Below are positions 34,575 through 47,700 of a stretch of DNA of 64,000 nt, in pieces. Positions within the stretch are counted from its first letter, which is position 1; each line of letters starts with the position of its first letter. The position numbers and the translations under genes were made by a program. The stretch spans positions 1 to 64,000 of the forward strand of contig CALAJH010000058.1 in NCBI GenBank assembly GCA_937922655.1, given 5' to 3'. Below the pieces are notes generated by a model. It did no database searches. It had not been told where the DNA came from and worked only from the letters and a program-made list of their open reading frames with translations. Origin of the DNA: an uncultured Bacteroidia bacterium (GTDB taxonomy: Bacteria; Bacteroidota; Bacteroidia; J057; CALAJH01).

Positions 34575-35252
34575 ATGACCACCCCAAAGAACTGGCAGGA
34601 CCGCCGGGTTATGGATACCTGGCAAATCTTTAAAATCATGGCCGAGTTTGTCGAAGGTTTTGAAAAACTTTCCAAAATCGGCCCTTGCGTTTCCATATTC
34701 GGCTCGGCGCGAGTCAAACCCGAGCATCCTTATTATCAACTGACCGTCCGTATCGCCGAGGCGCTCGCCGAACACGGCTACGGGGTCATTACGGGCGGAG
34801 GACCGGGCATCATGGAAGCCGGCAACAAAGGCGCCAAGCAAAAAGGCGGAAATTCCGTCGGACTCAACATCGAACTCCCCTTCGAACAAGAATTCAACCC
34901 CTACATCGACCGACAACACCTCATCGAGTTCGACTACTTCTTTGTACGCAAGGTCATGTTCGTCAAGTACGCGCAGGCTTTTGTCGTCATGCCCGGCGGA
35001 TTGGGTACGCTGGACGAACTTTTTGAGGCCCTGACCCTCATTCAAACCTTAAAAATCAAGCGTTTTCCGATTATTATGGTCGGAAAAGAGTTTTGGAACC
35101 CGCTCATGAATTGGTTGAAAACTACCGTGCTTGAAAACAAATTCATTTCTCCCGAAGACCTCGACCTCATCACCATGGCCGAAGAACCGGCGGAAGTGGT
35201 GGACATTTTGGAACAATTTTATTCCAAATTCTACCACCGTCCCAATTTTTGA
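34575..35252 (+). CDS. LOG-family nucleotide phosphoribohydrolase (TIGR00730 Rossmann protein)
   Basis: A 225-residue protein with the two LOG signatures: ITGGGPGIMEAGNKGA and the catalytic PGGLGTLDELFE. CVSIFGSARVKPEHPYY is the usual N-terminal strand. Members cleave nucleoside monophosphates to base and ribose 5-phosphate, originally described for cytokinin release. In bacteria the natural substrate is often unknown. Pairing with a sugar/nucleoside kinase suggests nucleoside salvage: kinase makes the monophosphate, this enzyme splits it. That is inference. It converges with the cysteine desulfurase gene with five bases between. Confidence 0.92.
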   Translation: MTTPKNWQDRRVMDTWQIFKIMAEFVEGFEKLSKIGPCVSIFGSARVKPEHPYYQLTVRIAEALAEHGYGVITGGGPGIMEAGNKGAKQKGGNSVGLNIELPFEQEFNPYIDRQHLIEFDYFFVRKVMFVKYAQAFVVMPGGLGTLDELFEALTLIQTLKIKRFPIIMVGKEFWNPLMNWLKTTVLENKFISPEDLDLITMAEEPAEVVDILEQFYSKFYHRPNF

Positions 35253-35257
35253 GTGTT

Positions 35258-36394
35258 TTAAGCCCACGCCGGCTCGCCGACTATCGAACGCAAACATTCG
35301 ACGACGTAATCCAACTCCTCCGTCGTATTTTCGCGCCCAAACGAAAACCGCACCGAACCGGCGATACGTTTGGGCGTCATGCCCATCGCCGACAACACGT
35401 GCGACGGCTTGACGCTTCCCGAACTGCACGCCGAACCGCCCGACGCGCATACGCCCCGAATATCCAGATGCATCAACAACATCGGCTCGTCGTCGTCGAT
35501 GGGAAAGGCGACGTTCAGCGTCGAAGGCATACATCGGGCAGGGTCGCCGTTCATCCGCACCCCCGGCAACGCCTCTTTCAAGCGTCCCCAAAAATAGTCT
35601 TTCAAACGACGGGTATGGGCTTCGGTTTCGTCCATGCGTTCATAGGTCAATTGCAAGGCCTTGGCCATGCCGACAATGCCCGCCACGTTTTCCGTTCCCG
35701 CACGGACGTTGCGTTCCTGCGAACCGCCGCAAATCAACGGGGCCGCCGCCTTCTTGGCGTATAAAAATCCCACGCCTTTCGGCCCGTTGAATTTATGGGC
35801 CGCCGCCGCCGCGTAGTCCACCTTCGAGCGCGTCATGTTCGCACGAATATGCCCGAACGACTGCACCATGTCCGAATGAAAATCGACGCCGCGCGACTTT
35901 GCCGCCTCCGCAAACTCTTCAATATTATAAAGGTAACCGATTTCGTTGTTTACATGCATGAGCGATACCAGCACCCTTTTTCCCCGCAATTCGTCCAATA
36001 TTTTTTCCAACTCGGTTACCGACAAGGCGCCGTCTTCGGAGGGGGTAAGATAACGGGTTTGCGAGCGTCCCCAACGTTCGAGATGCTCGGCGGCGTGAAG
36101 CACGGCGTGATGTTCCATCGGCGAGGTTACAATATATTCGTATCCGCCGCACAGGGCTTGGTTGTCGGCCTCCGTACCGCCGGAGGTGAATATAATTTCC
36201 GATGGCGCCGCGCCGATAAGTTCGGCGATTTGACGACGGGCCTGTTCGACCGCCGCACGCAATTCACGGCCGCGTGCGTGCGCCGACGACGCATTGCCGT
36301 ACTTTTCCAGCAAATACGGCGTCATCGCTTCAAACACTTCCGGCGCCGTTGGCGTCGAAGCCGCGTGGTCCAAATACACCTGCCTGTACATCAT
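35258..36394 (-). CDS. cysteine desulfurase (IscS/NifS-like)
   Basis: A PLP enzyme that removes sulfur from cysteine for Fe-S clusters and thio-cofactors. The 378-residue protein shows VYLDHAASTPTAPEV, the phosphate site TSGGTEADNQAL, the PLP lysine in AAAHKFNGPKGVGFLY, RAGTENVAG, and the persulfide cysteine loop ASGGSACSSGSVKPSHVL. The short spacing and SACSSG loop fit the IscS/NifS group I. No iscU or SUF gene is adjacent. Two successive ATG codons (36394, 36391) could serve as the start. It lies ~78 bases downstream of the TonB receptor gene. Confidence 0.93.
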   Translation of the reverse strand: MMYRQVYLDHAASTPTAPEVFEAMTPYLLEKYGNASSAHARGRELRAAVEQARRQIAELIGAAPSEIIFTSGGTEADNQALCGGYEYIVTSPMEHHAVLHAAEHLERWGRSQTRYLTPSEDGALSVTELEKILDELRGKRVLVSLMHVNNEIGYLYNIEEFAEAAKSRGVDFHSDMVQSFGHIRANMTRSKVDYAAAAAHKFNGPKGVGFLYAKKAAAPLICGGSQERNVRAGTENVAGIVGMAKALQLTYERMDETEAHTRRLKDYFWGRLKEALPGVRMNGDPARCMPSTLNVAFPIDDDEPMLLMHLDIRGVCASGGSACSSGSVKPSHVLSAMGMTPKRIAGSVRFSFGRENTTEELDYVVECLRSIVGEPAWA

Positions 36395-36471
36395 ATCCTT
36401 AATTTTGAATCAATATGTTAGGCGTTACGAATTTACGAATAAAACTCGGATAAGAAAAAATTTTTTATGCA

Positions 36472-38658
36472 TTACAAGTTAAATCCCAACGAAGCATAAA
36501 AACTCCTTCCGTCCGACGGCCAAATCCCCGGCCCCGGATACATCGCGGGACGCAGCGTAAAATATTGTCGATTGAAAACGTTGCTTACCCCCGCCCGCAG
36601 TGCAAAACGTTGGGCAAAGCGCCAACTTGCGTTTACGTCCCACAAATCGTAAGCCGGAACCGGCCCCGCCGTTCCGTCCTTTTTCGGCTCGCGCGTGTTC
36701 AATGCGTCCGAAAACGATTCGCCGACGTAATTGTGTTGAATCGTAACGCTTAGGTTTTTGTAATAAAACCCGATGCCGTTGCGGGTCGTCCACGTCGGCG
36801 CGGCTTCCAACCTATTGCCCGTCAAAGAACGATTTTCCCCGTTAATCACCGCGCTGCCGCGAATATAACGGGCGTTCAAATAAGCGGTGGAAGTAAAAGC
36901 CGCAACGGAAAAGCCGCGCGCCTCAATTAATTTGACTTCCAAAAACAGCTCGGCGCCAAAACTCAGGGTTGTGCCGCCGTTCGTACGTAAAATATACGTC
37001 CGGCCGTCGTCGGAGACGACGGAAACGGCGGCGATGCGATGGTCGTAGCGAAGCGTAAACACGCTTGCATCGTAAAGCATCCGATTTTTAAACAAAGCGC
37101 CGGCTACGCCCGCCTCGGCGTTTTCGCCGCGTGCGTCTTTCAAGTTTTTGTCCACGTATTCGAGCGCATTGGCGGGAACCATGTCCGCCAAGACCACGGG
37201 TCGGTACGCTTGGCAAACGCCGGCGTAAACTTTGTTCGCACCGTCGAATTTGTACTGCAACGTCAAGCCAAAGAGTGGAAAAACATGCCGTACCCGCGTC
37301 GGCAACGAGTCGTCGGGGTAATACGCCACCTTTCCCGTAACGTCCGTTATCCCCGCTTCCATCCGAAATCCGGCGTTCAACGAAAAACGTTGGGTTGGGT
37401 TGAACGTGTTTTCGACGAAAACGGCGACGTTTCGGGTTTTGTTTTGTAGGTCCCTCCCCCACCCCGGCGCCGTCAATCGTAAATCGTAATCCGTTCCCGT
37501 CGTTCCTTTGCCCAACTGAAAACGCCGTAGCCGATTGTCGATATACCGAACGCCGGCGGCCAAAGCATGGCGGCTTGCGCCCATACGATATTGATGCAAC
37601 AAACGCGCCTCGACGGTGTAACTGTTGTATCGGTCGATGTCCACCTGACGCGGCAAATACGTCCCCGTCGTCCGGTCTAGGGTGTCGGGGCGCAGGGCCG
37701 TACCGAAAAACATAACGCTTTTACGCGTACCCAACACCGCCGACGCGATGACGTTCAGACGCGTGTTTGCGGACATTCGCCAATCGAAGTGCAACGACGG
37801 AACATGGATTTCGGGGCTATAAAAATTACGCGAACGCGTGGACGCACGAGCGTTGGCGTAAAACATCGAATCGGTCAGCGGACCGGGAATTTGATACAAA
37901 TACGTCGAACGCCCCCACTCCGCCTTCAACGACATTCCGGGACGAACCACGTATTCCAAACTCGCGAATTGCGCCTCGGTATCCGACCTCGAATTTTCAC
38001 GATACCCCTCCGAAACCCGTTTGTAATAATAGGTATAGTATTTCCAACGTCCGATTTTTCCGCCGACGGCGTTGTAGGATGCGAAAAGCCCGAACGAGGC
38101 AACGGAGTTCAAACTCTCGAAACCGATTTTTTTCGTCGTATCGGGCGACTTGACAACGTAATTCAACATGCCACCGAAACCCGCACCGTATTGCAACGCC
38201 CCCGTCCCCCGCACCAACTCGATGCGCGAAACCGACTCAAGCGGCGGACTGTAATGGGCGGCGGGATAAGCGTAAACGTCGGAATTGAGCACGACATGGT
38301 TTTGACGAACGTTGTACTCCCAACTGCGGTGCGGATTCAATCCGCGCGTCGAAACGTTGATTTGGTTGCCCGTACCGTCCATGTCGTATACAAAAACGCC
38401 GGGAATTTTGGCAAAAATTTGACGCCCCGTCTTTTCGGCGTATCCGACGTTGATTTTTCCCACGTCCAAAACCTCGTTTTTTTTACCCGAAAAAATATAG
38501 GTTTCCGCAACGTCTCCCAACCGCGAAATTTCTCCGATTTGAGCTTTCGATTCCACTTTTACCGGCGAAAGCGTATGAACATGAATGCTGTCGGGCAAAT
38601 CTTGGGCAAAAGCCGAGCGCCATGCCGCCGCCGCAACCACGCATATCCATCGATGCAT
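36472..38658 (-). CDS. TonB-dependent outer-membrane receptor (FecA-like)
   Basis: A 728-residue receptor with a signal peptide (MHRWICVVAAAAWRSAFAQ), a plug domain (about 55-180: KIPGVFVYDMDGTGNQINVSTRGLNPHRSWEYNVRQN, ESVSRIELVRGTGALQYGAGFGGMLNYVVK) and a 22-strand barrel ending RQYFTLRPAMYPGPGIWPSDGRSFYASLGFNL, whose terminal aromatic pattern is typical. No carboxypeptidase-like N-terminal domain is present, so it is not SusC-like. It probably imports a ferric chelate or similar ligand with TonB-ExbBD energy. It lies 93 bases downstream of the giant repeat-protein gene on the same strand. Confidence 0.93.
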   Translation of the reverse strand: MHRWICVVAAAAWRSAFAQDLPDSIHVHTLSPVKVESKAQIGEISRLGDVAETYIFSGKKNEVLDVGKINVGYAEKTGRQIFAKIPGVFVYDMDGTGNQINVSTRGLNPHRSWEYNVRQNHVVLNSDVYAYPAAHYSPPLESVSRIELVRGTGALQYGAGFGGMLNYVVKSPDTTKKIGFESLNSVASFGLFASYNAVGGKIGRWKYYTYYYKRVSEGYRENSRSDTEAQFASLEYVVRPGMSLKAEWGRSTYLYQIPGPLTDSMFYANARASTRSRNFYSPEIHVPSLHFDWRMSANTRLNVIASAVLGTRKSVMFFGTALRPDTLDRTTGTYLPRQVDIDRYNSYTVEARLLHQYRMGASRHALAAGVRYIDNRLRRFQLGKGTTGTDYDLRLTAPGWGRDLQNKTRNVAVFVENTFNPTQRFSLNAGFRMEAGITDVTGKVAYYPDDSLPTRVRHVFPLFGLTLQYKFDGANKVYAGVCQAYRPVVLADMVPANALEYVDKNLKDARGENAEAGVAGALFKNRMLYDASVFTLRYDHRIAAVSVVSDDGRTYILRTNGGTTLSFGAELFLEVKLIEARGFSVAAFTSTAYLNARYIRGSAVINGENRSLTGNRLEAAPTWTTRNGIGFYYKNLSVTIQHNYVGESFSDALNTREPKKDGTAGPVPAYDLWDVNASWRFAQRFALRAGVSNVFNRQYFTLRPAMYPGPGIWPSDGRSFYASLGFNL

Positions 38659-38751
38659 CGTCGTGTCGATAACTTTTTTACGAAGCTCCCCTAAACGCGC
38701 CACCCCCCGTTGGCACGGAGGGCGGCGACGTAAACGAAATTTTACAACCGT

Positions 38752-41700
38752 TTACTCAACGACCAACTTGGAGGTTTGAGCGCCTTCGGCGCTTTCAAAG
38801 CGCAGAACGTACAAACCTTTGGCCAAACCGTTGAGGTCGAGCATGACGCGGTTTTCGCCGCGTTCGACGTTCAATTGCGTCGCGTAAACGGCTTTGCCCG
38901 ACAAATCCATGACCGTAACCGTCGCACGACCGTCGGCTTTCGCGCCAAAGGCCAACCAAACGTCGCCTTTCGACGGGTTCGGGTAAACGTAAAGCGACGA
39001 AAGTTCGTCGGCCATATCGGCGTTGTCGGCCAAACGGCAATTGACGCCCGTGCCGCGCACCACGACACGATAGTCGCTGTAATAGCCCAGATAACGCATA
39101 CGGGCCTTGAATTCGTATTCGCCCGCTTGCAGCGGCAAAGTGATTTGCGCTTGGTCGACGCCCGTCAGGTTCACGGTCTGCCACTGGGCGCCCGGCTGGT
39201 TGCGACGATACATCAACTCAAACTGATTGACGACAAAAAGCGCGTTCACATCCGTAAGCCGTACCAAAGTCGTGGCACAGTTGTCGGTGATGGAAATCGC
39301 CGGCGGAGCGTAGGTCGATATTTGGGCGATGTCCGAAGCTTGACGGGCTCCGCAACCGCAATCCACCTCCGCGTACACGTCGTAGACGGCGCCGGGGGTC
39401 AAATTATTGACCGAAAACTCGTTCGTCGTCGAAAAGCCCAGAGGCGAAAATCCACTCGCACCCGTCAATCGTATAAACCAATAGTACGTTACCGCACCCG
39501 GAACGTTCGTGGCGACAATCCGCCCGCTCGTATGGCTGATGACGTTAAAGCCAATGACCGCGGGTTTGACGCAGCCTGCGGGAAGCGGGGTCGTTACCTC
39601 TTGGGTCGTTTGACATTCGGCGACGTCCATTACGCGTATGGTATACGTTACCCCGCAACCCAAGCCTTCGATGCGCAACGGGAAGGTGTCCGTCGCCACC
39701 TCAAACGCCGTATTCGGCCCCGTAACGCGAACCATGTAAGGCGTTCTTTGCGCGTCGTAGTTGTTCACCGCCACGGTAACGACCCCGGCCTGCGGGTTGA
39801 AGGCCAATTGCGGCGGGCCCGCCACCGTAATCGTCGTCAATTGCGTACGCGTACACGAACCCACGCCCGGCGTCGTTACCGTCGCTTCCACGCGATAGGT
39901 CGTCGTCGCCAACGGGCTTATCGTTATCGAAGGACCTTGACCCACTTGTTGGTTCGTCGCGTTGTCGAACCATACGTAGCTTTGACCGCCCGAGGCCGTC
40001 AACGTTACCGACGTACCCAAGCAAACGTTCGTTGCGGACGCGGTAACCGACAGGTTCGGCGCGGGAATAACCGTCACTTTCACCGTTTTCATCACGCCGC
40101 ACCCGTTGGCAAGATATCCGTACACGGAGAATACCGTTGTTTGGGCGGGCGAAACGGTGTAAAAGGCGTTGGTATTCTGCGCTTGGTTGACGAGCGGCAA
40201 CCACTCATAGCTCGTCGCACCCGACGCTTGCAACGTAACCGATTCTCCGGCGCAAAGCACAAGGTCGTTGGTTACCGTCAAGTTCGGCGTTTCGTTTACC
40301 GTAAGGGTAAACGTCCGGCTCCTTTCGCAACCCAACTCCGTACGGCCCGTTACGGTGTAGGTCGTCGTTGTTTCGGGCGTAAGCTCGAAGAACGTCGGCA
40401 CGGACATCGTTTGCGTGCCGTAACTCAGCGTATACGTGTTAATGGCCGGCGTTTGGGTCAGCAATACCTGAACAGGCTCGCCGCGACATATAATATTGTC
40501 GCTGACGACGACGTTAAAGTTCGCCGACGGACGGACGACCACCGTTATCGTTTCCTCGTCCGTACAACCGAACGCCGTTCCGACGAGCGTGTAGGTCGTC
40601 GTGCCGACGGGCGGAACAAGCGTCAATTCCCTCAGGTTCGGTCCCGATTGTTGGATAATGCCGTTCGGCCCGGGACGGCGCCAAGTGTAAAGGGTTGCGT
40701 TGCCCGTCGCCGTCAAGCGGAGGGTATCGCCGCCGCAAAGGTAGGTTTCATTGGCCGAAAGTTGAACGTCCACGCTATTGACCGTAACCACGGCGGTATC
40801 CGTCGAAAGACATCCGTTCGGCCCCACGCCCGTAACGTAATAGTTCGTCGTTTGGGTCGGTGAAACGACTATCGTCGCTCCAACGCCAATCGCCGTTCCG
40901 TTCGGGCCGTACCATGTATATGCCGTTGCGCCCGTCGCTTCCAACGTTGCGCTTTCGCCCACGCATATCGTCGGATTGGAAACGGCTTCCGTCAATTGCG
41001 GCGCGTTGATAACCTGCACCGTTATCGTCGCCGTATCCGTGCATCCGCCCAAATACGTGCCAATGACGGTGTAAGTCGTAGTGGCGGGGGGCGTGGCCAC
41101 CACCGTTGCGGCGGTCGTCGTATTCAAATACGTTGCCGGCGACCAAAGATACGTTTCCGCGCCAAAAGCGCTCAAAACCGCGTAACTGTTCGAACACATG
41201 ACGTAAACGTCCGTATTCGTTTCCAATACCGGGTGCGGATCGACGGTAACGTGAATCGTCGCCGTCGATACGCAGCCGTTCAACGACGTGCCGGTAACGG
41301 TATAGGTCGTGCTGACCAAGGGCGTGGCCATCACCGAAGAACCCGTCGTGGCGCTCAAACCCGTCGCCGGAGACCATTCGTACGTATACGCCCCGTTGGC
41401 CGTCAGTTCTATCGTCGCGCCCTGACAAATCGAACGGGCTTCGCCAACGACAAGTTGCGGCAACGGTTCGACAAACACAACCGCGTTCGCTACCGACGTA
41501 CATCCGTTCAAATCGGTGGCCGTCACGGTGTAAATCGTTGTGTTTTCGGGAGAAACGACGACGGTGCCGCCGTTGTTTTGCAGAATTCCTTGCGTCGGCG
41601 CCCAAACGTAAAACGCCGAACCGCCCGCTATCAACGTCGTCAGTTGTCCGCGACAAATTTGCACTTCGGGCTGGGTTACAAAAACTTGCGCCGGTTCTAT

Positions 41701-44700
41701 GACCTCGAACGTAAGCGTTCTTTGAGCGGTACAACCGTTGTTGTCCGTGGCGGTAACGGTATAGGTCGTCGTCGTTTGCGGGGAAACAAAAGCTATCGAA
41801 CCGTCGGCGATGGGAACGTTCAAACCGGTCGTCGGTTGCCAAACGTAGGTCAATTGCGACGACGTACCGAGTTGAACGGCCGCGCCTTCTCCGCGACAAA
41901 ACGTGTAACGCGTAACCGTATCGACGACGATGACGGGTATTTGCGGAACGACGGTGTACGCCGTTTCGGACAAACAGTCGTCGATACCGCCGCGAAGCAC
42001 ATAACTCGCGGGCGTCGTCCCCACGGGAACGGCAATGCTCGGCCCGAAAACCAAGAAATTGTCGTCGGCATCGTACCATTCATAGAACTGCGACGCGCCC
42101 GACGCGGTCAAAGTCACCACGTCTCCGTCGCACACGGGCAAGCGGTCGGGCGTAATCGTCAAGACGGGTTCGGGATGAATGACCACGTTCACCGTCCGCG
42201 TCAAAGTACATCCCTCGCCGTAAGGAACGCTAACGGAATAGGGATAAACGCCGGGTTGGTCGTGGACGATTTGTATGGTGGCGCCGTTGGAAGCGTTGCT
42301 CCACGTATAAAATACGCCGCCCGTCGCGGTCAGGGTCAAGGGTTGGCCGGTACAACCCGACGGATTGGCGGGCGTAATCGCCAACGCGGGTTCGTTGTAT
42401 ATTTTTACGCGAATAGTTGCCGTACTCGAACAGTTCAATCCCGAGCGGGTAACGGAATAAACCGTTTCGGTCGTCGGCGATACGGTAACGGTTTGGCCCA
42501 CGCCGTTGGCGGGGTCGATGGCCGAAAGCGGCAACCACTGATAATTGGCGCCCGAAGGTCCCGACGCCGTAAGCTGAATCGAATTGCCGCGACATATCGT
42601 TACCTCGCCGTTCAGCGCTCCGGGCGCCGATATCGTTACCGCGCTAACGGGGTCGACGGTGACGGGAATTTCTATCGTCGATTCACAACCGTTCGAGGTG
42701 CGTCCAACCACCGTGTACGTCGTGGCCACAAGCGGTTGAACCACGGCCGTACCCCCGTTGGTGGATACGATGCCCGCGCCCGACCACGTAAACGACGTTA
42801 CGTTCGGACCAAAAACCAAAAGATTCGCCGTGCCGCCGACACACACCGACGTTTGCGACGGGTTGGCGGTCAATACCGGCGCGTCGTCCACGACTATCAC
42901 CACCGTATCCTCGCCGAAACATCCCGTTCCCGAAACGTCGTGCGCCACCAAAGTATAAACCGTCGTCGTTTCGGGGAAAACGACGTAAACGGGAGTGTTG
43001 CCGCCGGGCAAAAGACCGTTCGGTCCGAACCATTGATACGTCCAAGAACCCGAACCCGTCGAATTCAACTGCGTGCTTTGTCCCTGACAAATGCGATACT
43101 TCGTCGCCGTGGCCAGCGCCGGCGGCGCGGCCACGGTTTGCAGCGTAAACGTCGCCATGCCCGTACAACCGTTTGCGTCTTCGCCGTAAACGCTGTAAGT
43201 CGTCGTCGCGGAAGGCGAAACGGTGAGAACGTCGCCCGTGAAAACTTGCTGGCCGCTCGACGTGTTCCAATACCAATGATACGAACCGGATACGCCGCCG
43301 TTGGCCGTCAGATTGGCCGTTTCGCCGGGGCAAAGCACGGGGTCGTCGGCGGTGACGGTAAGGGTCGGGAGGTTGCGCACCACCACCGTTACCACGTCCG
43401 AACCAACACAACCCGTTTCGGGATTGCGCCCGCGGACGGTGTAGGTCGTCGTTACCAACGGTGCGGCCGTAACCACGTTGCCGAACGTGGCGCTCAAACC
43501 CGTCGAAGGTTGCCAATTGTATATGCCCGCACCCGAACCCTCGGCGCCCACAACGGTCAGGGTCGTGCTTTCGCCGCGACATATATATACCTCGTTGCCT
43601 ATCGGCGTTTGGTTGTCCAAACTTTCGACCAATTCCACCAACGGCGGCTCCTCGACGTTAATCGTTATGACGTCGGTGGCGACGCAACCGAAAGTATTGG
43701 TACCCGTAACGGTGTAAGTCGTCGAAACTTGCGGGGTAATTTTTATCGTTACGCAGTTGGACGGGCCGATGCAGGTAAAGTTTTGGTCGTTATCGGCGGC
43801 CCAAGAAAACTGCGTGGCGCCTCGGGCACGGAGTATCAACGATTGTCCGCGACAAATCGTCGTGGCGATAGGCGGCAGAATTTGAACGGGCGGATAGGGA
43901 CGCACTATAACCGTAACGGTGGTACGCACCGTACAAACGTCCGTATTGTACGCCGTAACGGTGTAAGTCGTCGTCGTTTCGGGGGACAAGGTCATCGGGT
44001 TGCCCGTAAACGTGATTCCGTCGGGGCGGGTCCATTCCACCCACTCGAAGGGCGTGTTTCCGGAGATTTGAGCGGCCGTCAAAGTCGTGGACGTCTCCGG
44101 ACATATAACGCGACTGCCCGTAACCACAATGTTGTTGCCGACGGTATTGTTCACTCGAACCTCGACCGTGGAGGTGGAACTACATCCCGAGGCGTCTATG
44201 GCGCGAACGGTAAAGTTCACGGTTTCCGTCGGGCGGGCGGTAACGGTGGCGCCGACCGCGTCGCCCACCATATACAACGTTGGTTGCCATTGGTAGGTAA
44301 ACGGCCCGCCGTTGGAACTCGTGGCGGCGGCGGTGAGCGTTACCGTTTCCCCGCCGCAGATAAGGTTGTCGTTGACGGTGGCGGCGACCGACGGGCGTTC
44401 CAATACCGTAACCGTAACCGTTTGCGTGGTTTTGCAACCCGTTCCCGCGCCCGTTCCCACGACCGTATACACCGAGGTAAAGAGGGGGGTAACGGCAATC
44501 GAGGGCGTGGCGACGCTCATACCGTTGGGATAGGTCCAGATAAACGAACCGTTGCCCACGGCGGCGAGGGTCGTGGTTTCACCGCGACAAACGGCGAAGT
44601 TGTTGTCGGTTCCCGTCGTGGTCGAGGTAACGTTGAAAACAAAGTCTTCGAACACCTCCAACGTCGCTTGGGCGGTGGAGACGCAACCGTTCAAATCGGT

Positions 44701-47700
44701 CAAAGTAACGGTATAAGTCGTAATGCCGGGTTCGTGCGCCGCGAGTTCAACCACCGTTTGGTTGGTCAATCCCGCAAACGACGCCGGGCCGCGATTGGAC
44801 GTCCATTCGGCCGTGGCGACGTCGGCGTCCGTAAAGGCTTCGAGCAAGAGCGTTTGGCCGACGCAACGCTTCATTTTCGTCCAAGTCAAATCAATGACGG
44901 GCGGGGTGTAAACGCGAACGTTCAATTCGGCGTAGGCCTCGCAACCGTCGGCGCTTAAACCGCGCAAATTGTAATAACCGTCGAAAACCAATCCCGAAAC
45001 GTTCAAGGTGTTGGTGGTAGAGACGATGTTTCCGAAACCGTCGGTCCAAAGGTATTCGGCGGCGCCCGAAGCGGTATAGGTCGCCGAATTTTGCGTCAAT
45101 GAGTTGGCGGCGCAAATGCCCGCCGGGCCGTCGATGGTCAAATTCGGCGGCAACAACACTTCGACGTTCACGACCGCAACATTCGTACAACCATTGACAT
45201 CCGTGCCCGTAACGCGGTAAGCGCTGTTTTGAAGCGGGGCAACGGTATAATTGTTTCCATTTTGGACGCCGGCGTAAAGCGGGTCGAGCGATTCCCAAAG
45301 ATAAGACACGGCGCCCGCCGCCGTCAGCGTCGTCGAAAGACCGCGACAAACCCGCACCGTTTCTCCTTGCAATATTCTTACGTTCGGCGGTTGGCTGACC
45401 GAAACCGTATAATTAACGTTGGTTTCGCAACCGGTAACCACGTCGCGAACGTTGAGACGATAGCCGTTGAACTCGGCCGTCGGAGAAACGTTCAAATACG
45501 GATATCCGCCCAAAAGCGTTCCTTCCTCGTCAAACCAACGATATTCGTAGGTCGTCACCAAAGGATCGACCTGCGCCGACTCCAACTGCGCCGTTTGCCC
45601 CTGACAAATATTGTGAACGGGGACGTTGGTGTAAACGGCGGGCGGGTCGAAAACGTTTATCGTTGTCGAGGCCATGGCCGCGCATTGGTTTTCGACGAAC
45701 GCCGTCAAATAATACGTCGTCGTTTGAAGGGGAAACACCGTTACATCGGCGCTTCCCAATCCGACGACGTTGCCGTTGTCGTCGAGCCATGTAAATTCAC
45801 CGGGGGTAAACGTACAACCGTTCAAGCATTGGGCGCTTAATTCAACGGCCGTTTGCGGACAAACCTGCGTCGAACTCGCGGAAACGGCAATCGTACCGTC
45901 GAACTGCGGGCCGTTGACCGTAAACGTTTCTTCAATTGCGTTGATGCATCCGAAAATATCCGTTCCTTGCAGACGTATGACGATGGTTTCGTTGGAAAGC
46001 GGACGCAAAACGAGTTGATTGCCCCCGACGGCCGCATCGGCGTTGCCTTGCAACAACGACCATTGATAAGTCGAGGCGCCCGTTGCCGCCAACGTATAAG
46101 TATTGCCGACGCAAAGATTGTTGGGGCCGACGATGTCGAGCGTCGGCAGGGGATTGACGGAAACAAATGCGGGCGAAGAGGTTTCACATCCCGTGGCCAA
46201 GTCGGTAACGATGCACGTGTACTCGGTTACGCCGACGGGCGGCGCGGCGTTAAAAACAAAACCCGCGCCGACGGGGTTGCCCGCCTTAAGCCAAATTATC
46301 GAAGCTTGGGCGGCGTTGGTAACGGCCGTCAAATTGACTGATTGGCCGTCGCATATCACCGCCGGATTCGGCGTAACGTTGAGCGTCGGCAAGGCCAAGA
46401 CCTGTACGTTGATGGCGGCGGTGGCCTGACAACCGTTGGCGTCGGTTACCGTAACGGAAAACGTCGATGCGCCGATACCCGAAGGCAGAACTTCGACTTG
46501 GTCGGGCGCAAGGGTGGAAACAATCAAACCGGCGGGTTGAAAATCGTACGATACGCCCGTCGGAGACGTGGCCGTCAAAACGACCGTCGTTCCAAAACAC
46601 GGCGTATCGTCGTCGGCCGAAAGCGATACCGTCGGAAGCGGATTGACGTTTACCGTCACGACGTCGGAATTTTGACAGTCGTTCGCATCCACAACCGTAA
46701 CGGTGTAAACGGTGGTGAATTGGGCGGAGGCGGTGGGGTTGGGGACAAACGGATTGGAAAGGCCCGCCGACGGCGCCCATGCGTACGTCAAACCCGACAC
46801 GGAGGAGTTGGCGCCGAGTTGGAAGGTTTCGCCCGCGCAAACGTCGTTGTCCGAAACGGTCGCGGCGACGTCGGGCAATGCGTTGCGCACCACGGTAACG
46901 GTCGTGCGGTTGTTGCACTGGGCCGTTGCGTCGTAACCGACAAGGGTATAAACCCGCGTGCCCACGGGCGGATTGACCACCAACGTGGACAACGTCCCGA
47001 TGGGCAAGGGCGAGGTTTCGTCGTACCATTCGTAAAACGCGGCGTTCGACCCCGTCAATAGGGCCGTCGAACCGTCGTTGCACAAAACGGGGCGGTCGGC
47101 AGAGGCGGCCACGAGCGGATAGGGGTCGACGTTCACCGTCACGGTGGCCGTATTCGAACATGCGGCCGTCAACGAGGTGTTGGAAAAAGTATAAGTCGTC
47201 GTTCCCGTTACGGTATAGACCGTCGTCGTCGAGGGATTGACGGAAAACGTCGCACCCGTGAAGGTTTGCCCCGTCGGGGTGGTCCATACGTAATCGGTGT
47301 TCAAGACGGTTTCGGGATTGTAGGCGACCAAATCTATCGTTCTTCCGGTACAAATGTTTTTCGTGGCTCCGCCGACGACAGCGATTTGGGGTGCGGGATT
47401 GACGACGACTTGGGCGTTGAAGGCGGCGGTGCAGCTCGTGGCCACGTCCGTTACCGTCAGGGTGTAGACGGTGGTGGCGGTTGGGGTCACGGCGACGTTG
47501 GGGCCGACCAACGCCCCCGGATTCCAGACGTATTGATATCCCGGCGACGGAGCGTCCACGGACAGCAAAGCCTGTTCACCCAAACATATCGGCACGACGG
47601 GTTCGGTTATCGTTGCGGTGGGGGCGGCAATTTCGGTAAGGGTAACCGTGGCCTGACCCGCGCATTGACCGTTGATAAAACCGGTGGCGACGTAGCTCGT

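Noticed and set aside
40996-44958. A 1320-codon plus-strand frame opposite the giant gene (and a 695-codon one at 38776-40863)
   Set aside because: It is a by-product of rare TTA, CTA and TCA codons in the real gene. The product is Arg/His-rich with no fold signature, signal peptide or domain.
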